DNA of 64,000 nt from Filimonas zeae (GTDB taxonomy: Bacteria; Bacteroidota; Bacteroidia; Chitinophagales; Chitinophagaceae): the NCBI RefSeq assembly GCF_014641615.1, contig NZ_BMIB01000002.1, positions 186,001 through 250,000 of the forward strand, read 5' to 3'. How positions within the stretch are numbered: the first letter of the stretch is position 1; each line of letters opens with the position of its first letter. Below the pieces are notes generated by a model that saw only the letters and a program-made list of their open reading frames with translations, ran no database searches and was not told the DNA's origin. A program made the translations under genes and the position numbers. This document shows, in pieces, positions 43,602 through 53,155 of this stretch.

Positions 43602-44309
43602 TTACAGGGCGTTAACAACACTACCCGCAGCCGCTTTTAACAATCCGGGCTGTAAACGTTGCTTAAAATCGGGGTTAATATATTCAAACTGTATTACGCC
43701 TTTTTTATCCAGTATAAACACCGCAGGCACGGGCAGCAACTGGTCAACATCTTTACCACCGGTGCCGGAAGACAGTATTTTCCAATACCCTTCCGGTGCC
43801 CTATAGGCAATACCAAACTGCCTGGCTACCGCCACATCTGCATCGGACAGCAGCGTATACCCCAGTTTGCCCTTTTCAGCAGACTGAGCCAGTTTTTCCG
43901 GCGCATCTGTACTTACCGCTATCAGCTGGTAACCCATTTTTTCCAGCTCCGGCGCAACCTCCTGCAAAGCCGACAGCTGTTTTGTACAATAAGGGCACCA
44001 GCCACCGCGGTAAAACACCAGTATGGTAGGTTTTTCGCCTGCGGCTTTGTTTACATCAAACATTTTGCCCTGCACATCGGGCAACACCGTTACCGGTATT
44101 TTTTCACCATACAGTAAAGGGCTTATATCTTCTGCCTTCTCTGGCAGCATGGCAGCTGCCTGTTTTGTGGTTGTTGCAGCCGCCATAGCAGACGATTGCA
44201 TAGCAGGTTGTTTATGCTGCGCATGCGCCGTGTGTAGCAAACCAGCGCCCAGGAGGCAAAAGGTGGCTGCCATCATTCTTTGTACTGTTTTCCGGTCTTT
44301 ACTTTTCAT
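43602..44309 (-). CDS. Periplasmic peroxiredoxin-like (AhpC/TSA) thiol protein
   Basis: A 235-residue protein starting MKSKDRKTVQRMMAATFCLL at 44309 (ATG at 44315 also possible) with a signal peptide cut near THAHAQH. A short Ala/Met/Gln/Thr-rich region precedes a thioredoxin-fold domain with LVFYRGGWCPYCTKQLSAL, where the WCPYC motif supplies peroxidatic or disulfide cysteines, and FILDKKGVIQFEYINPDFKQ at the C-terminus. It belongs to the peroxiredoxin-like group of AhpC/TSA proteins; peroxide reduction or disulfide exchange in the periplasm is the likely role. It is the upstream gene of a probable pair with the AraC regulator at 42716. Confidence 0.88.
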   Translation of the reverse strand: MKSKDRKTVQRMMAATFCLLGAGLLHTAHAQHKQPAMQSSAMAAATTTKQAAAMLPEKAEDISPLLYGEKIPVTVLPDVQGKMFDVNKAAGEKPTILVFYRGGWCPYCTKQLSALQEVAPELEKMGYQLIAVSTDAPEKLAQSAEKGKLGYTLLSDADVAVARQFGIAYRAPEGYWKILSSGTGGKDVDQLLPVPAVFILDKKGVIQFEYINPDFKQRLQPGLLKAAAGSVVNAL

Positions 44310-44428
44310 GATCATGTTTCCGTTTTAATACTACTACGAAAGTAAAGACGGGTACCGGCCACTATGTTATCTGTATTTCCCGTTGTGTTGCCGGTATTTC
44401 CCGAAGTGAAATACAATATGACGCAAAC

Positions 44429-44460
44429 AAAAGGCCGGGCATTTGCATACCCGGCCTTTT
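44429..44460 (-). terminator. Terminator after the fucoside locus
   Basis: A perfect 11-base stem AAAAGGCCGGG / CCCGGCCTTTT with a 10-base loop lies 21 bases past the stop of the last GH29 gene (minus-strand orientation). Confidence 0.85.
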
Positions 44461-44480
44461 AGCATTAATGGATAGTAAAA

Positions 44481-45884
44481 CTATTTCTTCTCGTTATAAA
44501 TACCCAGCTCTGCAATAGAAGGGGTACTGCGGTAGCTTTCCAGCCATATACGCACTTTACTGGCTTTTACAGTAGTAAAGCGATGTATTTTAACGCGGCC
44601 TTCTGCTTCGCCCTTTAACAGCGGCTTCCACGCACCGGACTGAAAGTATTCAATTTTGTAGCCACGGATATTGGGTCTTGATTCTGTAAGGGCAATGGCG
44701 TTAAAAGCTTGCTCTTTCTGCAGGTCTACCTCGTACCAGGGCTGTTGTACCTCGGGGTTAGATGTCCAGGAACTGCCAAAATCATCATCATTGGCAAAGT
44801 CCATAATATTCATATCAAAGCTCCAGCTGGAATTGGTGGGCTTACCATGCGCCAGGTTGTGCGATATAATGGGCGCATCTGTTTTGGTTAACGCAGGCAG
44901 CGGGCCGCTGTTTTTCCAGGTATTGCCTATTTCCTGCAGGGCAGCTATAGCATTGCTGTCTATAAGACCATCGCGGTTGGGGGCTACGTTTAAAATAAAA
45001 TTGCAGCTTACCTTGTTCAGGGGATCTATATTTTCCTGTATCAGTTTAGCAGGCTCTTTTACCGGCTTCTCCGGAAAATTGGTTTTCCAGAACCAGGAGT
45101 CGTTTATAGGCAAACACGCCAGCGCAGGCATTCTGTTTTTTTCTTTGGATACACGTTGGCCGGCCCCCATCTCGTAGGTTTTAATATCGGTATAAAACAT
45201 ACCCTCAGCCGGATATTTGGCGCCATTCAAATCCATAAACAAACAATCGGGCTGTAACGATTTTACCAGTTTATAAATCTCTTCAAACGGCACATCATCG
45301 TAGCTGATGCGCGACCATGGAGCATCCCATCCATCTATAATCAGTGCTTCTATTTTACCATATTGGGTAAGCAGTTCTGTAATCTGCTTTTTAATCATAG
45401 CAATATGCTCCGGTGTAATAGAATTGGGGCGCAGCTTATGATGGGTATCCAGTATAGAATAATACAGCATTACCTTCAACCCGTTTTTACGAAACGCATC
45501 TACATACTCCTTTACCACATCTCTTTTAAAAGGACTGTTCATTACGTTATAACCGGTGCTTTTGGTATCCCAGATACAAAAGCCACTATGGTGCTTGGTA
45601 GTTAAGCAACCATAGGTCATATTAGCACTCAGCGCTGCTTTAGCCCACTGGTCGCAATTGAGTTTTTGCGGGTTGAATACAGATGGCGACATTTCAGGAT
45701 CGGGCCAGTCCTGGTTGGCATACGTGGGAATGTTAAAATGAATAAACATTCCAAAACGCAGGTCTACAAATTGCTGTTGTAAGGTGTACAGCGGCGTAGC
45801 AGCCTGCTGCGCCTGAGCACGGGCGGTAGATGTGGCAGCGCAAGCCATCAAAAGGCTTATAGCTGCCAGAGACAATTTCCTCAT
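44481..45884 (-). CDS. GH29 alpha-L-fucosidase with C-terminal F5/8 type C-like domain
   Basis: Removes alpha-L-fucose from glycans. The 467-residue protein has a signal peptide (cut near ARAQAQQ), a GH29 barrel (about 30-345) with RFGMFIHFNIPTYANQ, LTTKHHSGFCIWDTKST, and the nucleophile Asp184 in EALIIDGWDAPW, then PNRDGLIDSNAIAALQEIGN. A galactose-binding-like jelly roll (about 345-467, PWYEVDLQKEQAFNAIALTE) follows. It differs from the fucosidase at 53146 in barrel sequence and in having this added domain, so substrate range may differ. It is last in the fucoside cluster, 185 bases after DUF4998 with a hairpin between. Confidence 0.9.
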   Translation of the reverse strand: MRKLSLAAISLLMACAATSTARAQAQQAATPLYTLQQQFVDLRFGMFIHFNIPTYANQDWPDPEMSPSVFNPQKLNCDQWAKAALSANMTYGCLTTKHHSGFCIWDTKSTGYNVMNSPFKRDVVKEYVDAFRKNGLKVMLYYSILDTHHKLRPNSITPEHIAMIKKQITELLTQYGKIEALIIDGWDAPWSRISYDDVPFEEIYKLVKSLQPDCLFMDLNGAKYPAEGMFYTDIKTYEMGAGQRVSKEKNRMPALACLPINDSWFWKTNFPEKPVKEPAKLIQENIDPLNKVSCNFILNVAPNRDGLIDSNAIAALQEIGNTWKNSGPLPALTKTDAPIISHNLAHGKPTNSSWSFDMNIMDFANDDDFGSSWTSNPEVQQPWYEVDLQKEQAFNAIALTESRPNIRGYKIEYFQSGAWKPLLKGEAEGRVKIHRFTTVKASKVRIWLESYRSTPSIAELGIYNEKK

Positions 45885-46021
45885 AAATTAATCTGTTCGT
45901 TACAGTAGCTAAGTTACCGGCAGTATGGAGTAGCGCTTGTTAATACATACTAAAGGTTAGTGCTAACGCCGGCCATTAAACCGGATAATAGATAAGCTTT
46001 ACCGACACCTGTTAATGAAGT

Positions 46022-46060
46022 ATAAACGGCCCCTTGCTATGCTGCTGCAAAGGGCCGTTT
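46022..46060 (-). terminator. Hairpin between DUF4998 and the downstream GH29 gene
   Basis: ATAAACGGCCCCTTGC pairs with GCAAAGGGCCGTTTAT (one mismatch) around a short loop. It may end or attenuate the transcript from the SusC-SusD-DUF5000-DUF4998 part, leaving the GH29 gene under weaker or separate control. Confidence 0.65.
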
Positions 46061-46069
46061 ATGAAAATA

Positions 46070-46786
46070 TTACGGTATGGTTATGGTTTCCGGTGCAGCG
46101 CTCAACGTATCCAGTGCCTGCTTTTGGGGCAAATACAAGGTGGTGTAAGTAAGTGTGCCGCCGGGTGTAAACTTCTCAAAAACAAAAGACAGGCTGGTGG
46201 CGCTTGCTGCCGCATCAGCCGGTAAAACTTTCGTTTGCTGGTTTCCATCTGCATCGGTATAAGTTGCGCTTACCCCCACAATACCATCCAGGTAAAAAGG
46301 GCTCCATACCACCAGGGCCGAGCTATAAGGTGGCGCCGCAGGTATTATTTGCTTATGCACCACACTCCAGTTCAATAACGCTTCTTCATACCTTTCGCCC
46401 AGGGCACGGCCAGAGGCCGATACGCCAATGGAGCGGTTGCCCTGTTTGTTAAACGTAAACACTTCAAACGTGTAAGGCTTTTCTTCCAAACCAGCTACAA
46501 TGGCTTTTACCGTATCAGGCCGCTGAGCAGCATCTATTGCCACGTCCATAGAATCAGATCTGTTGTTCCAGTATATACGGGCTTTTACTACAGAAGGGTC
46601 GGAACTGACTATCCACGATAATCCCGCGCGGTACCTGCCGGTAGCTACCTTCAGCGAATCTATCTTTGCAGGATAAATTTGCGGGCCGCTTTCCAGGAAC
46701 TCTTTATAATCGTCAGACTTAGTGCAGGAGCTAACCGCTGCGGATAACAATACTGCAACAGCGCCTGCCAGATACATTGATTTCAT
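46070..46786 (-). CDS. DUF4998 surface lipoprotein of the fucoside locus
   Basis: A 238-residue lipoprotein (AAVSSCTKSDDYKEFLESGP lipobox) with two fibronectin-like beta-sandwich domains (YRAGLSWIVSSDPSVVKARI, YTFEVFTFNKQGNRSIGVSA, YTTLYLPQKQALDTLSAAPE). It matches the DUF4998 family, which occurs almost only in Sus-type loci next to DUF5000 proteins and is thought to bind glycan at the cell surface. It follows the DUF5000 gene by 27 bases. Confidence 0.82.
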   Translation of the reverse strand: MKSMYLAGAVAVLLSAAVSSCTKSDDYKEFLESGPQIYPAKIDSLKVATGRYRAGLSWIVSSDPSVVKARIYWNNRSDSMDVAIDAAQRPDTVKAIVAGLEEKPYTFEVFTFNKQGNRSIGVSASGRALGERYEEALLNWSVVHKQIIPAAPPYSSALVVWSPFYLDGIVGVSATYTDADGNQQTKVLPADAAASATSLSFVFEKFTPGGTLTYTTLYLPQKQALDTLSAAPETITIP

Positions 46787-46813
46787 ACGTAATTAATTTT
46801 TCTGTTAAAGAAA

Positions 46814-48010
46814 TCAGGGCTGCCCCCAGAAAGATACTTCTGCAATATTGCAGGCTGCATTGGTATAGGTTTCCAGTATTTTAAAGCGGATATACTTTAC
46901 AGCAGGTTTATCCAAAGGAATGGATATCTCTTCTCCCCTGGCAGCCGCGGCAATATCATCCTGCGACACCTGGCCCAGCGGCAGGCCAGAAGGTTTAACT
47001 ACTTCATGCGTAGCCAGCAGTACCCAGTTGGTAAAACTGCCATCTGCGGCAGGGTTATCAGCACAGCCCCATACTTCAAACTTTTTAGGATTGTTTTGTG
47101 CATATGCCCAGTCCTGCGGCGGGTCCTGGCGGTGCCAGGCCGTCATGCGGCTCAGTTGTACCTTCACCCCCAGATCAAACGTAAACCACATAGGAAAAGG
47201 TTTAGACTGGGTATGAAAAAAACCACCTATTACGCCGCCTTTAACAATGCCATCCCACAGGTTACGCATAGGCAGGCCCCAGTCGTCTTTTACATCTCCA
47301 GGCAGGTCAACCTGGCGAAAGAGCGATTTATCCAGAAACTTCTCGTACAGCGGTTTAAAATCACCCTTCAGCGTATCGGATACGTTGCCAAACCGGTCTC
47401 TTACATAAAAGCCCATTTTATACACCATACTGTCAAAACCGCGCAGCGAGTAGGTTTCTGCTGCCAGTTGCGAGTAATGCGAATTTTCTATCCGGTAAAC
47501 CCCGGCAGAATCGCGCAGGCTTATAATAGCCAGATCGGCTTTGGCCGCATTGGCAAAAGAAACGCTTACCCCACCAAAGTCGTTCAGCACCTTTAGGGTG
47601 CGAAAGGTGGCTATTACCGGCGGTGTAAGCGGTTTTACAGTAACTATAAGCGGGGCAGATGGCTCATCGCCCTGGTTTACCACCGTCAAAGCAACCTTAT
47701 GCTCCAGCGTATCGCCAAAGCCATCTGCCAGCAGACTATTATCGTAGTAAGAAGCTTTTACTTCCCGTTTTACACCAGGCCTTATTTCGTACTCTGCTTT
47801 TACATACAGCACATTATTATCGCCTGGTAGCGAATAACTGATTTTAGCACTGCCGGGCAGGTTGGTTACCGCTGCTGTTTTCAGTGGCTGTGGTGCACCT
47901 GCCCCATTGTACAGCGAGGAACGCTCCTCTTTTTTACAGGCGGCAAAAGCAAGGGCAGCTGCTATGCAGGCAGCACCGTAAGTAGATACCGTATTTATAT
48001 AAAATTTCAT
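46814..48010 (-). CDS. DUF5000/DUF4959-type surface lipoprotein
   Basis: A 398-residue lipoprotein (ATG at 48010, alternative at 48019) with lipobox ALAFAACKKEE. It has three parts typical of this family: an N-terminal fibronectin-like domain (residues about 35-130), a middle domain (LKVLNDFGGVSVSFANAAKA to about 245), and a C-terminal F5/8 type C-like jelly roll (WFTFDLGVKVQLSRMTAWHR, FEVWGCADNP, KYIRFKILETYTNAA). The last is a predicted sugar-binding module. It lies 24 bases after SusD and before DUF4998 in the fucoside operon. Confidence 0.85.
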   Translation of the reverse strand: MKFYINTVSTYGAACIAAALAFAACKKEERSSLYNGAGAPQPLKTAAVTNLPGSAKISYSLPGDNNVLYVKAEYEIRPGVKREVKASYYDNSLLADGFGDTLEHKVALTVVNQGDEPSAPLIVTVKPLTPPVIATFRTLKVLNDFGGVSVSFANAAKADLAIISLRDSAGVYRIENSHYSQLAAETYSLRGFDSMVYKMGFYVRDRFGNVSDTLKGDFKPLYEKFLDKSLFRQVDLPGDVKDDWGLPMRNLWDGIVKGGVIGGFFHTQSKPFPMWFTFDLGVKVQLSRMTAWHRQDPPQDWAYAQNNPKKFEVWGCADNPAADGSFTNWVLLATHEVVKPSGLPLGQVSQDDIAAAARGEEISIPLDKPAVKYIRFKILETYTNAACNIAEVSFWGQP

Positions 48011-48034
48011 TGCATGCATTTTTAAATTAAAATA

Positions 48035-49921
48035 CTACCATCCGGGGTTTTGCACCAGGTTGGGGTTTACCAGAATATCCTGGTCAGCCAGGGGCCACAG
48101 GTAATTACGCAACTCAAAGGTTTGGTTAAACAATACTACCGGCAGGTAATACTTTGCAGGGTCTGCCTCGGGCAGGTTCCAGCCTGTTATGGTTTTATTC
48201 ATTTCAACGGAAGCTCTTTTCCAGCGCAGCAGATCCCAGTAGCGGCTGCCTTCAAAAGCCAGCTCAATCAAACGCTCCTGCTGTATAATATCCCGGAAAC
48301 CTGTTTTGGTGGTATACTTCAAAGGTGTGCGCGAAAAGTTAGTCCACGCATCCTGTACCGGGGCAATACCTGCACGCTCTCTTACCAGGTTAATATATTG
48401 GTAGGCTTCTGCAGATGGCGTATTACCCGCTTCATTCAAAGCCTCGGCATACAGCAAATACAAATCGGCCAGGCGAAACATAGGCCAGGGGTAAGGTTCG
48501 GTAGAAGAACTTTGCCCTTCGTTAATTACATACTTCCAGCTGGCTATCTTTTTGGCAAACATACCGGTAAGGGAATATTCAGTACCCTTTTGCGATTGGG
48601 GCATACCCCAGCGGGCCATTACATTCCAGGTATTGCTCTGCATAAACCATCTGGCGCCGTCAAAAGCTATATCTGCATAGTAACGGGGCTCGCGGCCTAT
48701 ATTCAGCGCAGCGGTGGGGTAACCTGCCATCATAATTTCGCCATCGGCAGCGGGCACTGCAGTTACTTTATACCGGCCGGCATAATCCCATGTTTTGTCC
48801 TCATTAACAGGCACACCGTTTTTAGTATAAAACTGCTCTGCAACTTTAAGCGTTGGCGCCATTACTCCCAAAGGATCGTTGTTGCCGGAGCGTGAGGGAT
48901 CGAGCCGCGGGCAGGCCAGCCTTTGTTCATACACACCAGCGGCGCTGTTAGAGGCGCCCCATATCAGTTCCTGATTCCATTTACCACACACCGCATTGCG
49001 GATATCCATCTGCACCTTCAGTGTGGGCGATAATGCGGTACCTACTTCGTTAAAATGATACAGGCTGATGCCTGCCGCCTGGCAGGTGTCTATAGCCTGC
49101 TTACAGGCAGTGGCAGCACGCTGCCATTTAGCCGCATCGTAAGTAGTATTAACAAGTGCTGCCCCATTGCGGTTTTTGAAGTTGGTATAATCTGTATTAC
49201 CATTGAACAAAGGGCTGGCAGCTGTTACCAGCATACGTGCTTTTACCGATAAAGCAACGGGCACCGTAACCCTGCCCAGCTCGTCAATAGTATTGGTAAT
49301 TTTCATGGGCAGGTTTTTAGCCGCTTCATCCATCAGCGCGGCACAATAGTTTACTACCGAATCAACCGGCTGCCTGAATACCTTTACTTCTTCAATAGAA
49401 GCTGTAATGGGCAGGTTTTTATCAACTACAGGAACGGGGCCGTACATGCGCAGCAGATACCAGTGGTAATAGGCTTTCAGAAATTTTACTTCGGCCACCC
49501 ACCGCTGTTTCATATAAGGTTCCAGATCGGCTACATTGTCTACATTATCTAAAAAAATATTACAGTCGCGTATGCCCTGGTACAACTGACTCCAGTAGGC
49601 CATATAGGGATTGCTGGAGTTCTGGTTACCCATGGCAATATTAATAGCCGATGCACTTACCGATCGGAAGCTGAGGCTCAGCCACACCTCATCGCCGCTA
49701 CCCAGGGCGGGGTTGGTGCCAAAATTGGCTTCGCCGGGAATGTAGGAGTAACAGGTTGCCAGGTATTTTTCAGCTTCCTGGCGTAGTTTAAAAGCGTTAT
49801 CAATAGTGGGTATATTATCAGGTACTATGTCCAGGTATCTTCTGCAGCTGCTGATGGTAATACCGCAGGCCAGCAGCGGTAACAGCAGTGCTTTGCGTGA
49901 AAAAACAGATAGCGGGTTCAT
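48035..49921 (-). CDS. SusD/RagB-family surface glycan-binding lipoprotein (fucoside locus)
   Basis: A 628-residue lipoprotein (TISSCRRYLDIVPDNIPTID) that caps the SusC transporter encoded just upstream. Helical SusD repeats are seen in AYYHWYLLRMYGPVPVVDKN and PWPMFRLADLYLLYAEALNE, with the conserved end IIQQERLIELAFEGSRYWDL. It follows SusC by 27 bases. Cargo is inferred to be a fucosylated oligosaccharide from the two flanking GH29 genes. Confidence 0.93.
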   Translation of the reverse strand: MNPLSVFSRKALLLPLLACGITISSCRRYLDIVPDNIPTIDNAFKLRQEAEKYLATCYSYIPGEANFGTNPALGSGDEVWLSLSFRSVSASAINIAMGNQNSSNPYMAYWSQLYQGIRDCNIFLDNVDNVADLEPYMKQRWVAEVKFLKAYYHWYLLRMYGPVPVVDKNLPITASIEEVKVFRQPVDSVVNYCAALMDEAAKNLPMKITNTIDELGRVTVPVALSVKARMLVTAASPLFNGNTDYTNFKNRNGAALVNTTYDAAKWQRAATACKQAIDTCQAAGISLYHFNEVGTALSPTLKVQMDIRNAVCGKWNQELIWGASNSAAGVYEQRLACPRLDPSRSGNNDPLGVMAPTLKVAEQFYTKNGVPVNEDKTWDYAGRYKVTAVPAADGEIMMAGYPTAALNIGREPRYYADIAFDGARWFMQSNTWNVMARWGMPQSQKGTEYSLTGMFAKKIASWKYVINEGQSSSTEPYPWPMFRLADLYLLYAEALNEAGNTPSAEAYQYINLVRERAGIAPVQDAWTNFSRTPLKYTTKTGFRDIIQQERLIELAFEGSRYWDLLRWKRASVEMNKTITGWNLPEADPAKYYLPVVLFNQTFELRNYLWPLADQDILVNPNLVQNPGW

Positions 49922-49948
49922 ATATATAAGTTTACAGTGGTATAAATA

Positions 49949-52900
49949 TTAAAATCCGAAATTGACACCGGCGTTAAACACGCGCTGCACGGGATACCCC
50001 AGGCCATTGCCGCCCATTTCAGGATCCCATAGTTTAAAGCTGCTGATGGCAAAGAAATTAGAACCGTTGAGGTATATACGCATGTTGGAAAAGCGCAGCC
50101 GCTCCAGCAATCCTTTTTTAGGAAAGGTATACCCCAGTTCCACTGTTTTTAAACGCAGAAAAGAACCGCTGCGCATCCACCAGGTACTGTTCCAGGCATT
50201 GTTCTGTATGGTCTGATCGCTCAGGCGTGGCCAGAAGGCGTAGATATCGCGGTTGTCTTCAGACCAGTGACTTTCTGCAATAGCGCTTAACAGTCCGTTC
50301 TGGCTGCCTTCGTTCAGCCTGAAAGGCTGCACACTGTTATTATCTACAAAAAAGGAAGAACGGGCACTGCCCTGGAAGAAGGCACTGAAATCGAAGTTTT
50401 TTACACCACAGGAAAAGCCAAAGCCATATATAATTTCAGGCACCGTAGGCAGGCCCACAGGTACGTTATCGGCTGTTTCTATTTCGCCATCCCCGTTTAC
50501 ATCGCGATACTTCAGATCGCCACCTTTTACCTCGCCAAAGTTCTGGCGGGGCGAGTTGGCTACTTCTTTATCATCAATAAACAACCGCTCTGCTATCAGG
50601 CCCCATTGCTGCGACAGTGAGTGGCCTTTGCGCGAGCGCCAGTATTCCGGGTACGCGGGCTCATCCGTAACCAGCAGCTTGCTGGCTGCATAGGTAAAGT
50701 TGGCGCGGCCGGTAATCCATACCGCTTTGCTGAGCGATTTATTATAATCCAGCTGTACATCAATACCCTTGCCTTCTGCCTCACCTATATTGGCACGTAT
50801 GGGTGCCGTTAAGCCCATGGTAGATGGTACATACGCCCGGTCCATCAGAATATTGGTACGGTGCTCTTTATACAAATCAACCGTTATTTCCAGGGCATTA
50901 AACAGGCGGGCATCAAAACCTATGTTGGTTTTATACGCTTTTTCCCAACCAATTTCAGTATTGGAATAACGGGTTACCGCAATGGTATTATAGATTTTAG
51001 AGAAGTTTTCGCCAAACGCAACGGGTCTGGCTGTGTTGCTCATATTAACATTGGACAGGTAGAAGAAACGATCGGTAGAATCGCCAATCTGATCGTTACC
51101 TACCATGCCGTAAGTGGCGCGTAATTTTAATCGGTTTACCACACCGGATACGGGTTCCCAAAACTTTTCGCTGTGCACATTCCAGGCTACCCCAACCGAG
51201 GGAAAGAAGCCGTAGCGGTTGTTTTTGGCAAAACGCTCAGATCCGTTGTAGCCAAAGTTAAATTCCGCCAGGTAACGGTTATCGTAGCCATAGGTAAAGC
51301 GGCCCGACATGCCCTGGTTGCGGTAAGGCAGTGAGGTTTGCAGATCGTTGGCCGCAGCATTCAGCTGGCTGCGCATGGTGCCTATTAACATACCCGACAC
51401 TGCATGTTTGTTAAAGATGCGGTTGTAGTTTACAGATGCCTGGGCATAACCAATAGTGCTGAGTATTTTAGAGCCGGGTACATAAGAAAGGTATTCGGTA
51501 CCATTATCGTTAAGCCTGCTTAACACCGGCTGTTTGGTACCGGGTGCATAAGCGAAACTATAATAAAACGGTGTATACCTGCGGGATACATCGAAATACG
51601 CAAAACGCTGCGTATACGCCATAAAGGTGGCAGAAAGCCCTTTGGTAATAAAGGAAAAATCCTGCTTAAAATCCAGCTGCGCTACCATGGTAGAGGTATT
51701 GTAATCCTGATATCCGGATACTGCCCTGGCGTACGGATTTTCAAACAGGGTGGTGCCCGAACCTGTTAAGGCATTACCAAATAAAGGGTGGCTGATATTG
51801 GGTGCAAAAGATGCGGGATAAATGGCCGGAAACCTTACAGGGTTGGAATGCAGCACCCTGTCAAAAATAAGCGCCCCACCACCTACCGGGCCGCGGTAAT
51901 CATCAAACTGTCCATACGTACGGATAGCCATTTCCGTACTTTTGGTAACGTTGATGAATATGTTAGAGCGTATGGAATAGTTGCGCAGTTTAATGTTGCT
52001 GTTAAAGTTGTTCAGCTTATCAATTTTAAGAATACCATTATCCGTATTCATAGTACCTGCTACATAATAACGGGCAATTTTACCACCGCCGCTCAGGTTT
52101 ACGTTGGCACGTGTGTTAAGGGTTCTGTCTTTAATCAGCGTTTTCATCCAGTTATTACTGGGGTATAAATAAGGGTCTGCCCCGGCAGCGGTCTGGTCAA
52201 TTTTTTCCTGTGCGTAAGGTGCGGCAATCAGCGGATAACGGGTTAACACCGCTTCATTTGCCAGCTTCATATACGTAATATTATCGGCCAGTTTAAAATT
52301 GCGGGTGTTGCCGGATAAAGAGCTTTCTAAGCGCACATTAAACTGCGCTTTACCCTCCCTACCTAGTTTGGTGGTAACCAGTATAACGCCGTTAGCGCCC
52401 CGGGCGCCATACAGCGATGATGCCGTAGCATCTTTCAGTACAGAAAAGCCGGAAATATCATCGGGCTGCAGGCGGGCCAGATCGTTGGTGGTAGATTCCA
52501 TACCATCAATCAGAATAAGCGGGTTTACTTTGCCTGAGCCAAAAGTGGTAACGCCGCGGATGAAAAAGTTAGCGTTATCCTGCCCAGGCTCGCCACTGCG
52601 CTGGTAGGCAATAACCCCCGATATGCGGCCGGCCAGCATGGTGGTAAGGTTACTGGTAGGCCCTTTCAATTCACGCGGGTCAAGTGTGGTAATAGAACTT
52701 ACCATGCTCGATTTTTTCTGCGTGCCATAGGCTACCACAGCCACACCATCCAGTGCAGAGGCTACAGACTGCATCAATACATTAATGTTATTCTCGCCCC
52801 TTATCTCTACCTCTTTTGTTTCAAAACCAATAAAAGAAAATAACAGGGTGCCATTAGAAGGCGCTTTAATAGCATACTGCCCTTTAGCATTGGTGCGGGC

Positions 52901-53083
52901 CGTTTTGGCAGGGTTACCTTTTACGGTAATGGTAACGCCTTCCAGCACGCTGGTGTCGGTACTTACAGAGCCACTAACAATAATGTCGTTGGTTTGTGCT
53001 ACAGCACCTGTGCCCTGTAACCAAAAGAATACAGCCAGCAGCAGGCATACTCTTCTACTAACAAAAGCATAATACTTCGTCAT
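49949..53083 (-). CDS. SusC/RagA-family TonB-dependent transporter (fucoside locus)
   Basis: A 1044-residue outer-membrane transporter with signal peptide (cut near GAVAQTND), carboxypeptidase-like domain (IIVSGSVSTDTSVLEGVTIT), SusC box GVAVVAYGTQKKSSMVSS, plug (NFFIRGVTTFGSGKVNPLIL, FSVLKDATASSLYGARGANG) and barrel ending RVFNAGVNFGF. It precedes SusD by 27 bases and follows the first GH29 gene by 62 bases, with a hairpin over that gene's stop codon. Confidence 0.93.
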   Translation of the reverse strand: MTKYYAFVSRRVCLLLAVFFWLQGTGAVAQTNDIIVSGSVSTDTSVLEGVTITVKGNPAKTARTNAKGQYAIKAPSNGTLLFSFIGFETKEVEIRGENNINVLMQSVASALDGVAVVAYGTQKKSSMVSSITTLDPRELKGPTSNLTTMLAGRISGVIAYQRSGEPGQDNANFFIRGVTTFGSGKVNPLILIDGMESTTNDLARLQPDDISGFSVLKDATASSLYGARGANGVILVTTKLGREGKAQFNVRLESSLSGNTRNFKLADNITYMKLANEAVLTRYPLIAAPYAQEKIDQTAAGADPYLYPSNNWMKTLIKDRTLNTRANVNLSGGGKIARYYVAGTMNTDNGILKIDKLNNFNSNIKLRNYSIRSNIFINVTKSTEMAIRTYGQFDDYRGPVGGGALIFDRVLHSNPVRFPAIYPASFAPNISHPLFGNALTGSGTTLFENPYARAVSGYQDYNTSTMVAQLDFKQDFSFITKGLSATFMAYTQRFAYFDVSRRYTPFYYSFAYAPGTKQPVLSRLNDNGTEYLSYVPGSKILSTIGYAQASVNYNRIFNKHAVSGMLIGTMRSQLNAAANDLQTSLPYRNQGMSGRFTYGYDNRYLAEFNFGYNGSERFAKNNRYGFFPSVGVAWNVHSEKFWEPVSGVVNRLKLRATYGMVGNDQIGDSTDRFFYLSNVNMSNTARPVAFGENFSKIYNTIAVTRYSNTEIGWEKAYKTNIGFDARLFNALEITVDLYKEHRTNILMDRAYVPSTMGLTAPIRANIGEAEGKGIDVQLDYNKSLSKAVWITGRANFTYAASKLLVTDEPAYPEYWRSRKGHSLSQQWGLIAERLFIDDKEVANSPRQNFGEVKGGDLKYRDVNGDGEIETADNVPVGLPTVPEIIYGFGFSCGVKNFDFSAFFQGSARSSFFVDNNSVQPFRLNEGSQNGLLSAIAESHWSEDNRDIYAFWPRLSDQTIQNNAWNSTWWMRSGSFLRLKTVELGYTFPKKGLLERLRFSNMRIYLNGSNFFAISSFKLWDPEMGGNGLGYPVQRVFNAGVNFGF

Positions 53084-53136
53084 AAGACAAGTGTGTTTTG
53101 GTGAATAAATAAAAGCAGTTTGTTTTTTCTATGGCA

Positions 53137-53155
53137 GCCTCCGTTTTACGGAAGC
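53137..53155 (-). other. Hairpin overlapping the stop codon of the upstream GH29 gene
   Basis: GCcTCCG TTTTA CGGAaGC forms a 6-pair stem with one C-A mismatch. The same stem and mismatch occur in the terminator at 55027. On the minus strand the following bases are AGAAAAAAC, not a U tract, so it is more likely a partial attenuator or mRNA-stability element separating the fucosidase from SusC. Confidence 0.4.
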
